A stretch of DNA of 64,000 nucleotides, from positions 1,426,001-1,490,000 of the forward strand of contig NZ_OU015584.1 of the NCBI RefSeq assembly GCF_907165195.1, read 5' to 3'. How positions within the stretch are numbered: position 1 is the stretch's first letter; the number at the start of each line of letters is the position of its first letter. This stretch comes from Parvicella tangerina. GTDB taxonomy: Bacteria > Bacteroidota > Bacteroidia > Flavobacteriales_D > Parvicellaceae. This document shows, one piece after another, positions 53,429 through 61,065 of the stretch. The notes below the pieces were generated by a model, which saw only the letters and a list, made by a program, of their open reading frames with translations, made no database searches and was not told the DNA's origin. The translations under genes were made by a program, and so were the position numbers.

Positions 53429-54729
53429 AACGAGTACATTTAATCGTCCATACAACACATTATAGAAAGGGTAGTGAGCAGTTTGCTGTAATTGCGCAAA
53501 CAATGTTTAATGAGCTAAGTCAAGAGCATCCTGATGATGAGGTGATCTTAAAAGCAATTCTTGGTAAGAAAGAGTTAGTTGCGATATTTAATGAATTGTC
53601 TAGTCAAAACAAAAGGATCAGCAGCTATCACTTTATTGGTCATGCTGGAATGTATGGTCCGATGTTCGGGACTGTTGAATATCCTGAACAGTTCAGTCCT
53701 TATGAATTAGAAAAATTAGATATTCCTTTTGATGAAGATGGAGAAGCTTATTTCCATTGTTGTCGTTCAGCCAGATGGTTTGCACCTTTCTTTGCAAACC
53801 TTCACAAGGTAACAACCTATGGATATCATAACTACACGGCATTCACGAAATCAAAAAAGAAGTACCAACGCATAGGAAAAAACCAGCCTCCTATGTATGC
53901 TATTGGGTGTGCAGGAAAAAAGTCTCACGGATGGATTGGTTCGATCAAAAAGAACATTTTCGGAATAGGGTTGGAGCCCATGAGTAAGTTTGAGTTTTCT
54001 GATCAGGAGCAGGATCGTACCTACAACAAAGTGGCTCATCTTTATGATGCAGTTTTTCAAGATATTAAGGTTCGGGAGGATGAATGGAATTGGATTAGTT
54101 CTCACTTACCTGATAAATCAGGTTTGGAGGTATTAGATATCGGATGTGGGAATGGTGCACTCTTAAAAGAGTTGGCTCCGAAGATCAAAAGTGGGATTGG
54201 TCTTGATTTGTCTGTCGACTTACTTGAATTGGCGGAAAACAATAATTCAGATCATGACTACATCTCTTTTAAGCAAGTAAAAGGGCCTAATTTACCGCTG
54301 CCAGATAGCTCTGTTGATTTAATTATCTCAATGCTTTCTTTTCGGTATTTAGACTGGGATCCATTGATGGATGAGATCAAGCGGGTGCTTCGTCCTGGTG
54401 GTAGAATACTCATTGTAGATATGGTAGCAGTTCCAGCAACACCAATGCAGTACCCAAGGTTATTGTTGGATAAACTGAAACAGAAAAGGCAGTTAAAAAA
54501 GTACCCTGAATTTGCCAAGGCGCTAGCCGAACTCGTTGCTCACCCTGATTGGAAGAAAATGTTAAAGTACAACCCAATACGTGCAGAACATGAAATGAAG
54601 TGGTATCTGGAGAGTCGGTTTCCAGGACGGAAGATGGAAAAGATTAACATAGGGTTTAACTCATCAATTATTGCTTTTGATTCGGGTAATATTGAACATA
54701 TTCAAGATATTCATTTAACCTATCCCTAG
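53425..54729 (+). CDS. Caspase/CHAT-like domain fused to SAM methyltransferase
   Basis: This 434-residue fusion protein is not a familiar one. Residues 1-190 follow caspase-fold order: strand VHLIVH, helix, strand EVILKAI, helix, then SYHFIGHAGMYG with His73 and AYFHCCRSARW with Cys112/Cys113. These are placed like the His-Cys pair of caspases, CHAT and DUF4347 proteins. Residues 195-434 are a class I methyltransferase with motif I LDIGCGNGALL (237-247), then IGLDLSVDLLELAE, LPDSSVDLIISMLSFRYLDW and VLRPGGRILIVDM. Whether the first domain is a protease is inference. It starts inside the trmH stop (4-base overlap) and is 2 bases from the racemase, so it belongs to the operon. Confidence 0.72.
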   Translation: MKRVHLIVHTTHYRKGSEQFAVIAQTMFNELSQEHPDDEVILKAILGKKELVAIFNELSSQNKRISSYHFIGHAGMYGPMFGTVEYPEQFSPYELEKLDIPFDEDGEAYFHCCRSARWFAPFFANLHKVTTYGYHNYTAFTKSKKKYQRIGKNQPPMYAIGCAGKKSHGWIGSIKKNIFGIGLEPMSKFEFSDQEQDRTYNKVAHLYDAVFQDIKVREDEWNWISSHLPDKSGLEVLDIGCGNGALLKELAPKIKSGIGLDLSVDLLELAENNNSDHDYISFKQVKGPNLPLPDSSVDLIISMLSFRYLDWDPLMDEIKRVLRPGGRILIVDMVAVPATPMQYPRLLLDKLKQKRQLKKYPEFAKALAELVAHPDWKKMLKYNPIRAEHEMKWYLESRFPGRKMEKINIGFNSSIIAFDSGNIEHIQDIHLTYP

Positions 54730-54731
54730 TT

Positions 54732-55454
54732 ATGAAAATTGGAATTTGCGACTGGGGAATTGGAGGATTGGGTTTAGTAAAAGCCATGCAAGACAGAGAA
54801 GTTGCAGGAGATATCGTTTATTTTTCTGATGCAGGTTACACCCCTTACGGAAAAGTAGATGAAGCATTACTAAGAAAACGATGGAATCAGGTTAAGGGTT
54901 TCTTGAGAGGTCAAGGCGCAGAGCAGATCGTAGTTGCTTGTAATGCGTTGAGCACGGTTGTTGAAAATGAAAAAAAAGTAATCACCGTTGGAAATGCAGT
55001 CAAGTCTATTATAAAAGAATATAGTAGAAGTAGGCTGGCTATTCTAGGAGGGTTCAGAACTATTGAAAGTAAAATCTATGATTTTGGGTTTAAGGGACAT
55101 ACAGGTTGGGTTGCTCAACCTTTGTCCGCTTTAGTCGAGAGAGGAGTCCTTGAAGGACCAGAAGTTATAGAGGAAGTTCATCGAATCATAAATCAGATAG
55201 GGCAGGTGGAAGTCATTGTTCTCGCATGTACGCACTATCCAGCTTTAATGCCAGTACTAAAGGAACTTTATCCTGATACAAAGTTCATAGATCCGACAGA
55301 ACGACTATTATCTGATGTAACAGAACTTTCAATTCAACATGGCGAGTTGACTTGTTACACAACAGGAAATACTACTCAGATGATGGCAAGTACCCAAAAA
55401 GCATGGGGCATGGTATTGCATAAAGTAAGTCAAATAGAATTAACGCTCCAATGA
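54732..55454 (+). CDS. Divergent aspartate/glutamate racemase
   Basis: This 240-residue protein of the cofactor-independent Asp/Glu racemase family has both catalytic cysteines: Cys70 in VVACNALST and Cys166 in VLACTHYP. SDAGYTPYG matches the PYG substrate motif. The usual N-terminal DSGxGG is DWGIGGLG here, and it is 20-30 residues shorter than MurI. It may make D-glutamate for peptidoglycan, but the change and the company it keeps suggest another amino-acid substrate. It is the last gene of the operon and overlaps the convergent YdeI-CDGSH gene by 15 bases. Confidence 0.8.
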   Translation: MKIGICDWGIGGLGLVKAMQDREVAGDIVYFSDAGYTPYGKVDEALLRKRWNQVKGFLRGQGAEQIVVACNALSTVVENEKKVITVGNAVKSIIKEYSRSRLAILGGFRTIESKIYDFGFKGHTGWVAQPLSALVERGVLEGPEVIEEVHRIINQIGQVEVIVLACTHYPALMPVLKELYPDTKFIDPTERLLSDVTELSIQHGELTCYTTGNTTQMMASTQKAWGMVLHKVSQIELTLQ

Positions 55455-56090
55455 CTTATGAGACCCATCGCAATTGGGCATACGCTTGGATAAACCACAA
55501 ATGCAATCGTTCATACCTTTACCTTTCAATATGCGGTCTTCGTACTTCTTGATGCGATTTTCTCTTGTTTGTGCTTGCTTCGCTTGATTAAAGAAGATAA
55601 GGTAAGCCCGCTGCCTTCCTGGTGTTAATGAATTAAAAGCCAATTTGAACTGTTCACTATTTTCAAACTTATTATTGAGTTCTTCGGGAATTTCTTGATC
55701 ACTTGCTTGCGGAGGTGCTACCTTCAGTCCTGCTTTTTCTACCTCAATAGCTTCATAAATGTATGCTTTAATCAATTTACTGTCTAAGGCGTTGTCTTTA
55801 CCTGGTTTAAATTTCATCATCCGTACTGTTCTCGAATTTTTTCCGGGGGATTCCAGTAGGTTGTCCACATCTTGAAGGAATACGCCTTTTAAAAAGCTCA
55901 GCGCACAGTAGCTTTTAAAATTGGCGATGATCGCTATGTTTTTTCCCTGAAAAGAATAACAGGGTTGTTTCCATTTATATTCCTCCTGAAGCCCACAATC
56001 CAACAGGATGTCACGAAGTTGTTTCATTTCTGATTGCCATCGCGTAGCCGTTTCAATAAACTCGCTTACTTGAGTATTCATTTGGGTCAT
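55440..56090 (-). CDS. DUF1801/YdeI protein with C-terminal CDGSH iron-sulfur motif
   Basis: This cytosolic protein of about 216 residues has a DUF1801 domain in its N-terminal half (EYKWKQPCYSFQGKNIAIIANF) and a YdeI/OmpD-associated helical domain (IPEELNNKFENSEQFKLAFNSLTPGRQRAYLIFFNQAKQ) in its middle. The last 20 or so residues hold C-I-C-G-L-S-K-R-M-P-N-C-D-G-S-H, an exact CDGSH motif (CxCxxSxxxPxCDGSH) that binds a 2Fe-2S cluster. This suggests an electron-transfer or redox-sensing tail on an otherwise poorly understood protein. Several ATG starts exist; 56090 and 56081 are the most likely. Confidence 0.8.
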   Translation of the reverse strand: MTQMNTQVSEFIETATRWQSEMKQLRDILLDCGLQEEYKWKQPCYSFQGKNIAIIANFKSYCALSFLKGVFLQDVDNLLESPGKNSRTVRMMKFKPGKDNALDSKLIKAYIYEAIEVEKAGLKVAPPQASDQEIPEELNNKFENSEQFKLAFNSLTPGRQRAYLIFFNQAKQAQTRENRIKKYEDRILKGKGMNDCICGLSKRMPNCDGSHKSLER

Positions 56091-56172
56091 TTTTAGAACT
56101 ACTAATTTACTAATTGTTCTGAAGGAATTCATTTTCTAAGTAGCGCAACAAATTTCCTATTCAATCGTTACT

Positions 56173-56180
56173 TATATTTG
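56173..56180 (+). promoter_or_regulatory. porT -7 box
   Basis: TATATTTG, exact consensus, ends 8 bases before the porT ATG, so the leader would be only a few bases. Confidence 0.6.
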
Positions 56181-56188
56181 CACGCCTA

Positions 56189-56923
56189 ATGAGAAGAGTT
56201 GTTTTAGTCATATTGTTGTTGTCTGTGGTTGTTTCTGGGTTTTCTCAAAGGAAACGGAAGCCTTCAAGGGTTCCTATTGAGAACCTTCAGAATTTCGATA
56301 AGCAGCGTTTTCATTTCGGCTTCATACTCGGATACAATTCTGCGGACTTCTTCGTTGACATCAAACCGAATACTTTTCAGTCGGATTCGTTGATCAATCT
56401 ATTGGTTCAGAAGAAACCTGGGTTTAATTTGGGTATTGTTACTTCCTGGGACTGGTCGCCAATGTTCAAATTGCGTTTTCTTCCAACATTGTCTTTTCAG
56501 GAAAGAAGTATGGATTATAACTTCTACTCTGAGCCCGACACCAATACCTATTGGAAAAAATCAGTACAATCAACGTATTTAGATTTTCCGCTTCTCCTCA
56601 AGATGAGAACACAGCGTATCAACAATTTTGCAGCTTATGTTGTGGGAGGAGGTCGTTTCGGAATTGATATGCAGAGCAACAATAAAGTAGATAATGATAA
56701 TGCCTCTCCGAGTGACCAGGTGATCAAATTAACGCGACCTGACTATGGTATTGAAGTGGGAGGAGGATTTGATTTCTTCTTGCAATATTTTAAATTTGGT
56801 ATAGAACTCAAAATGGGAATGGGCTTGAAAAATATCTTGATTCAAGAGAATACTATATTCACAACACCAATTGAGTCGATCAGAAGTAAGGTGTGGACCG
56901 TCTCCTTAACTTTTGAGGGATAA
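56189..56923 (+). CDS. porT: T9SS outer membrane protein PorT
   Basis: This 244-residue eight-strand barrel is needed for the T9SS, though its exact step is unknown. A signal peptide (MRRVVLVILLLSVVVSGFSQ) and a basic, Pro-containing linker are followed by FHFGFILGYNSADFFVDIKP, LRFLPTLSFQERSMDYNFY, STYLDFPLLLKMRTQRINN and RPDYGIEVGGGFDFFLQYFKFGIELKMGMG, all characteristic of PorT. It ends WTVSLTFEG with the terminal aromatic/Gly. It is about 40 kb from porU-porV. A bidirectional hairpin follows. Confidence 0.88.
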   Translation: MRRVVLVILLLSVVVSGFSQRKRKPSRVPIENLQNFDKQRFHFGFILGYNSADFFVDIKPNTFQSDSLINLLVQKKPGFNLGIVTSWDWSPMFKLRFLPTLSFQERSMDYNFYSEPDTNTYWKKSVQSTYLDFPLLLKMRTQRINNFAAYVVGGGRFGIDMQSNNKVDNDNASPSDQVIKLTRPDYGIEVGGGFDFFLQYFKFGIELKMGMGLKNILIQENTIFTTPIESIRSKVWTVSLTFEG

Positions 56924-56927
56924 AAAA

Positions 56928-56960
56928 AACGCACCTGATTGCTCAGATGCGTTCAAATTT
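56928..56960. terminator. Bidirectional terminator between porT and the leftward exported gene
   Basis: An 11-bp stem (AACGCACCTGA with TCAGATGCGTT, one mismatch) has a 4-base loop, an A-run on the left and T-run on the right, serving both convergent genes. Confidence 0.75.
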
Positions 56961-56974
56961 TTTCTTGATTCTCA

Positions 56975-57412
56975 TTATTCATTAAGATCAAAGTCTGGCA
57001 GGGGAGCCTTCTTATATTTTTTCTTCTTTGGCTTGATCAAGTCTGTAAACATTAAGACAATCTTTTCATCCTTATCAGTTATTCTTGTTCTCGACATACC
57101 GTTGAATACGGTCCATGAAATATTATCCTTGTAGTCAAACTCCATGGTTTCCTTTGTATCATCTTCATAATAAACCATGATTTCATTGATTTCACCATTC
57201 TTGATCCTCACAGAACATAATATGCACTCCGTTGGTTCATCCTGCTTTCTGATTGTTAAAACAACATTGTCATGCATGCCATCTTCCGCTTCATAAGCAC
57301 CTCTGTTTTCAAAGACCAAACGATATTTATCATAACAACTCTCATCACCAGACTGAGCAAACATGCCAGAACCCAAAAGACCCAAGAATAAGAAAAAGTA
57401 GAGTTTCTTCAT
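56975..57412 (-). CDS. Exported protein of unknown function
   Basis: This 145-residue protein has the signal peptide MKKLYFFLFLGLLGSGMFAQ. The mature part has three Cys (GDESCYDKY, ECILCSV) and beta strands such as NVVLTIRKQDEPTE, VRIKNGEINEIMVYYED and FTDLIKPKKKKYKK. It is acidic at the front and basic near the end. I do not recognise a family. It faces porT across a shared terminator. Confidence 0.7.
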   Translation of the reverse strand: MKKLYFFLFLGLLGSGMFAQSGDESCYDKYRLVFENRGAYEAEDGMHDNVVLTIRKQDEPTECILCSVRIKNGEINEIMVYYEDDTKETMEFDYKDNISWTVFNGMSRTRITDKDEKIVLMFTDLIKPKKKKYKKAPLPDFDLNE

Positions 57413-57507
57413 TTTAAATAATTTTAGTTAACAAATATAAAAGTTTTAATGCCAATTCTGTGCCACAAAATTTGAATTGTTTTCACCGAACAATTGTGTT
57501 TTAAGAA

Positions 57508-57900
57508 TCAAGCCAACTTTACGCGGTATACATCTTGGTTGTTTCTTGGAATATTATGAACTGAAAAGGCTCCGGGTTGAGGAATCTCCTCGATCAGGTC
57601 AAATGTCTTACAGTCCTTACTTAAACCTTCAAAGTATAATGTAAAACGATACTCACCTGACCGATCCATTATGGTCCAGGTGGGATGCATGGAGATGTTT
57701 TCAGCATGAATTAATTTTCTTTTCTTTCCGCTGGGCTGTTCCACTAAAAATGTAGTACGCCAGATCCTGATTCCATCACCGGCATTCAAAGTATGCTTGC
57801 AATGAACGATTGTTTGACGTTCGAGTTCTTCAAGGGTTTTTCTCGATACCTTTTTTTTGCTTTTGGTGGTTGGTGTTGGTTGTGTTTGAACTTTCTCCAT
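57508..57900 (-). CDS. Conserved hypothetical protein
   Basis: This 130-residue cytosolic-looking protein begins with a Lys/Thr-rich, disordered N terminus and continues as a beta-rich domain (GIRIWRTTFLVEQPSGKKRKLIHAENISMHPTWTIM, YRFTLYFEGLSKDCKTFDLIEEIPQPGAF). The pattern of LYFEGL and FDLIEEIP suggests a small beta sandwich. Function and family are unknown to me. It is transcribed after the FKBP gene, beyond a terminator-like hairpin. Confidence 0.65.
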   Translation of the reverse strand: MEKVQTQPTPTTKSKKKVSRKTLEELERQTIVHCKHTLNAGDGIRIWRTTFLVEQPSGKKRKLIHAENISMHPTWTIMDRSGEYRFTLYFEGLSKDCKTFDLIEEIPQPGAFSVHNIPRNNQDVYRVKLA

Positions 57901-57963
57901 GTTGGTATTCGTTTAGCAATAATTTCAGGTTTATTATAGTAGGCAAAAAGTGTTAAACTAAAA

Positions 57964-57991
57964 AGCCCACCCGTCACTTGACAGATGGGCT
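57964..57991 (-). terminator. Terminator of the FKBP lipoprotein gene
   Basis: A 13-bp imperfect stem (two mismatches) has a 2-base loop and is followed on the minus strand by a run of T. Confidence 0.65.
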
Positions 57992-58010
57992 AATACTAAA
58001 GCAGTTGATT

Positions 58011-58718
58011 TTACTTTACAATTTCGATCAACTCAATGTCGAAAATCAATGTAGCAAAAGGCCCGATCTGTCCCCCAGCTCCTCGTTCACCATAGGCTAA
58101 ATCATAAGGAATATAAAGTCTCCACTTTGAACCTACAGGCATCAGCTGAAGGGCTTCTTGCCAACCCTTGATCACCTGGGTAACACCAAAAGTAGCTGGC
58201 TGACCTCTTTCAACAGAACTGTCAAAAACGGTCCCATCGATCAACGTGCCGTGATAATGAGTCTTAACTTTATCATTTGCAGTTGGAATAGCACCATTAC
58301 CTTCCGTGATGATTTCATATTGCATGCCGCTTGGAAGGGTGACAACACCTTCTTTTTTGGCATTATCAGCTAAGAATTCTTCTCCTTCTTTTTTGTTTTT
58401 ATTAGCTGCTTCCATGGCTTTCTTTTGCGTATAAGCCTGGATGATCTGCTCACCTTGTTCTTTAGATATGGATAGGTCATTCTCGTTAAGATAGTCCATC
58501 ATACCTTGTGCCAAAGCGTCCACATTAAGGTCACTCAACCCTTGATTAGACAGGTTTTCAGCAATGTTCAAACCGATGCTGTAACTCACCGTATCTACTT
58601 CTGTTTTTAGTGTCATTTCTGTTTTGTTTTTTGATTTTTTACTCTTTGAACCACTCAAAGTACTGCAAGATGTTGCGAGAACGATTATGGCTAAAATTAA
58701 AATGGGTGTGTTCTTCAT
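58011..58718 (-). CDS. FKBP-type peptidyl-prolyl isomerase lipoprotein
   Basis: This 235-residue lipoprotein has lipobox LATSC (Cys18) and the Mip/FkpA layout. A helical dimerisation domain at about 35-115 (YSIGLNIAENLSNQGLSDLNVDAL, AYTQKKAMEAANKNKKEGEEFL) precedes an FKBP domain from about 125. The catalytic-pocket residues are visible in VKTHYHGTLIDGTVFDSSVERGQPATFGV, VIKGWQEALQLMPVGSKWRLYIP and YGERGAGGQIGPFATLIFDIEL. It speeds folding of exported proteins in the periplasm. It is divergent from the DUF3467 gene. Confidence 0.92.
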   Translation of the reverse strand: MKNTPILILAIIVLATSCSTLSGSKSKKSKNKTEMTLKTEVDTVSYSIGLNIAENLSNQGLSDLNVDALAQGMMDYLNENDLSISKEQGEQIIQAYTQKKAMEAANKNKKEGEEFLADNAKKEGVVTLPSGMQYEIITEGNGAIPTANDKVKTHYHGTLIDGTVFDSSVERGQPATFGVTQVIKGWQEALQLMPVGSKWRLYIPYDLAYGERGAGGQIGPFATLIFDIELIEIVK

Positions 58719-58779
58719 AGTTGTTTTTTCCGATTTTTTATCTCAAAAGACTTGTTTTTCGTTTCCGTGAAACAAGGCG

Positions 58780-58787
58780 CAAAGGTA
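58780..58787 (-). promoter_or_regulatory. -7 box of the FKBP gene
   Basis: The minus strand reads TACCTTTG, an exact match, 61 bases before the ATG. The leader contains an inverted repeat (CTTGTTT...AAACAAG, 58751-58776). Confidence 0.5.
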
Positions 58788-58820
58788 GAAAAAATATAGT
58801 GCTGATGTGACCTAAATGCT

Positions 58821-58828
58821 TACTTTTG
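58821..58828 (+). promoter_or_regulatory. -7 box of the DUF3467 gene
   Basis: TACTTTTG, exact match, 23 bases before the ATG at 58852. With the FKBP box it forms a compact divergent promoter region. Confidence 0.5.
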
Positions 58829-58851
58829 TAACACACAAAAACAAGAAGAAC

Positions 58852-59172
58852 ATGAGCAACGAACCAAAAGAAGGTCAATTGAATATTGAGCTATCTGAAG
58901 AGGTAGCAGAGGGAACCTACTCTAATCTGGCGATCATTACCCACTCAACGTCAGAGTTTATTATTGATTTTATCCGAATCATGCCTGGAGTTCCAAAAGC
59001 AAAAGTGAAGAATAGAATTTTAATGACTCCTGAGCATGCCAAAAGACTGATGAGAGCCTTGGCCGATAATGTTTCAAAGTATGAAGCACAATTTGGGGTG
59101 ATTAGAGAGGCAGAAGGACCTCAAGGAGGTGGAATGCCCATGACTTTTGGTGGTCCCAAAACTGAAGCTTAA
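58852..59172 (+). CDS. DUF3467 protein
   Basis: This 106-residue cytosolic protein shows the full DUF3467 pattern: LNIELSEEVAEGTYSNLAIITHSTSEFIIDFIRIMPG, then AKVKNRILMTPEHAKRLMRALADNVSKYEAQFG. The tail is Gly/Pro/Met-rich. The family has no assigned function. The ATG at 58852 is preferred because an earlier in-frame start lies inside the -7 box. The putative porin gene begins 4 bases after its stop. Confidence 0.92.
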   Translation: MSNEPKEGQLNIELSEEVAEGTYSNLAIITHSTSEFIIDFIRIMPGVPKAKVKNRILMTPEHAKRLMRALADNVSKYEAQFGVIREAEGPQGGGMPMTFGGPKTEA

Positions 59173-59176
59173 ACGT

Positions 59177-60967
59177 TTGAAGCTTCCAGTACTGATCATT
59201 TTTGTTAGTCTGACAACCTTCCATTTTGGGCAAAAGCCTTTTTACTATATAGAGAATGGAAGCGTTAAGCAGATTGATACCGTTTCTCTTAATGGGGTAG
59301 AGGATTACGGACGGAATGATTTTGTGCTAAATCTGGGAAATCATGGTTCTCCAGAATTTAAACTTACGCCCAAGTTAGCTGACCTGATTAACAATGATTA
59401 TTCGTTGCTTACTTTCCAGCCCAAACATACTTTTCGGAGGTATAAACTTTACAAGCCTATCGTGGATGCAAAATACACGGTAGGAACGGCTCAAGAGCAA
59501 CATTTTTCCTTGTTGCATTCGCAAAATGTATCAGAAAGAGTCAACTATGCAATAGGTCTTAGAAAGATTAACTCAAACGGAATTTATCAGAATCAGGAAA
59601 CGAATTTCACAGATGTTTTCTTTAATAGCTATGGTACGGATTTGCTGAATAAGAAGTACAGCTATAATCTAGAATTCAATTACCTGAATCGTGCCTCCTC
59701 ACTCAATGGAGGATTAGCAAATGATTCGGCATTTACAAATGATACCATAGATCTTCAGAATAGAGAGTTGTTGGAGATTAATCTGCCTTTTGCTTATCAA
59801 GAGTTGAAAAAGTGGTACGGTAAAATCAATCAGGAGGTGAATTTATTTTCTCAACTAGATTCGAATGAGAATGGTAGCCTGATTTCGCTTTCTAATTACT
59901 TTGAATATGAACACAATTCGCGTTTGTACTATGACTCCTTGCTAAACTCAATTTTTTACGATAGGATACTAGATGATTCTACGATAACTAATGAAACCAT
60001 GAGTTTTCAGCAGTTGAGTGGATATCTGGGGATGAAATATAAGAATAAGAAAGAGAATGGTCAGTTAACCCTACTAAAGATTGGTTCTGAGGTTGCTCAG
60101 AATTGGTACAAGCAAGATGGAGTAGACACGACTCAATTGGATGTTCTATTGGATATTTCTGGAGCTTTTCAAACTTCAGACTATTCGTTAAATGGTCAAG
60201 CCGCTTACTTGTTGAATGATGCCTATGAAAATAACGATTATGAAGTTGACTTCAATGGATCATACACCGGACTTAGTAAACTGGGCTTTAACGCAAGAAT
60301 TTATCTGAGTAATCAACGGCCTCAACTTGATCTATTGCAATATTCAAGCAATCATGTAACCTGGAAAAATACCTTTGAAAAGTATCAGCTAACACACTTT
60401 ATGCTTGGAGCTGATTATGAAGGAAAATGGGACGCTTCTGTATCAGTTAATTATTTTGATGTGAAGAATCCGATTTACTTTGGCTACGACAAAACACCTT
60501 ATCAAGCGCCAGGCTTAGCACAGCTGATCAGAACCACCTTGTCAGCAAGAAACAAGAATAATAAACGATGGGATCTGGGCGGTGAAGTGCACTATCAATA
60601 TCAAGGAGGGTACAATGTATTCCGGTTACCTAACTTCCTTGCCAAAGTTAATGCAGCAATTAATTTTAAAGTTTTCAATAAGAAAATGGCTGCTGCCATC
60701 GGAACCGAGGTTGTATATTTCTCTAGTTATGAATCAAAACGTTTTGATCCCGTTACGGGGCAGTTCTACATTTTTTCAAACGAGAAACTAGGGAACTATC
60801 CTTATGCTAATGTATTTATTAAAAGTAGGGTACAACGAGCTACTTTTTTCTTGATGATGTCCCATCCCCATCAAGGACTTTTGGGATATGATTATTTTTA
60901 CGTGCCAGGATACCCAGCGAATGATCGGTTTTTCAGAGTAGGAGTTTCTTGGCTCTTCGTCAATTAA
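59177..60967 (+). CDS. Putative outer membrane porin
   Basis: This 596-residue protein has a likely TTG start at 59177 that gives the signal peptide MKLPVLIIFVSLTTFHFGQ. An earlier TTG at 59147 would overlap the DUF3467 gene. The mature protein fits the Bacteroidota putative-porin family. It has FRRYKLYKPIVDAKYTVGTAQEQHFSLLHSQNV near the front, long runs of amphipathic strands, and a C-terminal end PANDRFFRVGVSWLFVN with terminal aromatics typical of barrels. The pore substrate is unknown. It is probably translated from the DUF3467 transcript. Confidence 0.78.
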   Translation: MKLPVLIIFVSLTTFHFGQKPFYYIENGSVKQIDTVSLNGVEDYGRNDFVLNLGNHGSPEFKLTPKLADLINNDYSLLTFQPKHTFRRYKLYKPIVDAKYTVGTAQEQHFSLLHSQNVSERVNYAIGLRKINSNGIYQNQETNFTDVFFNSYGTDLLNKKYSYNLEFNYLNRASSLNGGLANDSAFTNDTIDLQNRELLEINLPFAYQELKKWYGKINQEVNLFSQLDSNENGSLISLSNYFEYEHNSRLYYDSLLNSIFYDRILDDSTITNETMSFQQLSGYLGMKYKNKKENGQLTLLKIGSEVAQNWYKQDGVDTTQLDVLLDISGAFQTSDYSLNGQAAYLLNDAYENNDYEVDFNGSYTGLSKLGFNARIYLSNQRPQLDLLQYSSNHVTWKNTFEKYQLTHFMLGADYEGKWDASVSVNYFDVKNPIYFGYDKTPYQAPGLAQLIRTTLSARNKNNKRWDLGGEVHYQYQGGYNVFRLPNFLAKVNAAINFKVFNKKMAAAIGTEVVYFSSYESKRFDPVTGQFYIFSNEKLGNYPYANVFIKSRVQRATFFLMMSHPHQGLLGYDYFYVPGYPANDRFFRVGVSWLFVN

Positions 60968-61005
60968 AACTTACCCCTTTTTCCTCGATTGCAACCGTTG
61001 GTCAA

Positions 61006-61013
61006 TATCTTTG
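61006..61013 (+). promoter_or_regulatory. -7 box of the subtilase gene
   Basis: TATCTTTG, exact consensus, 52 bases before the ATG at 61066. No -33 TTG at ideal spacing was seen. Confidence 0.5.
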
Positions 61014-61065
61014 AACAATTATTTGTAGAATATCGTTACCTTTAAACGTTAGAAAATGTAACAAC

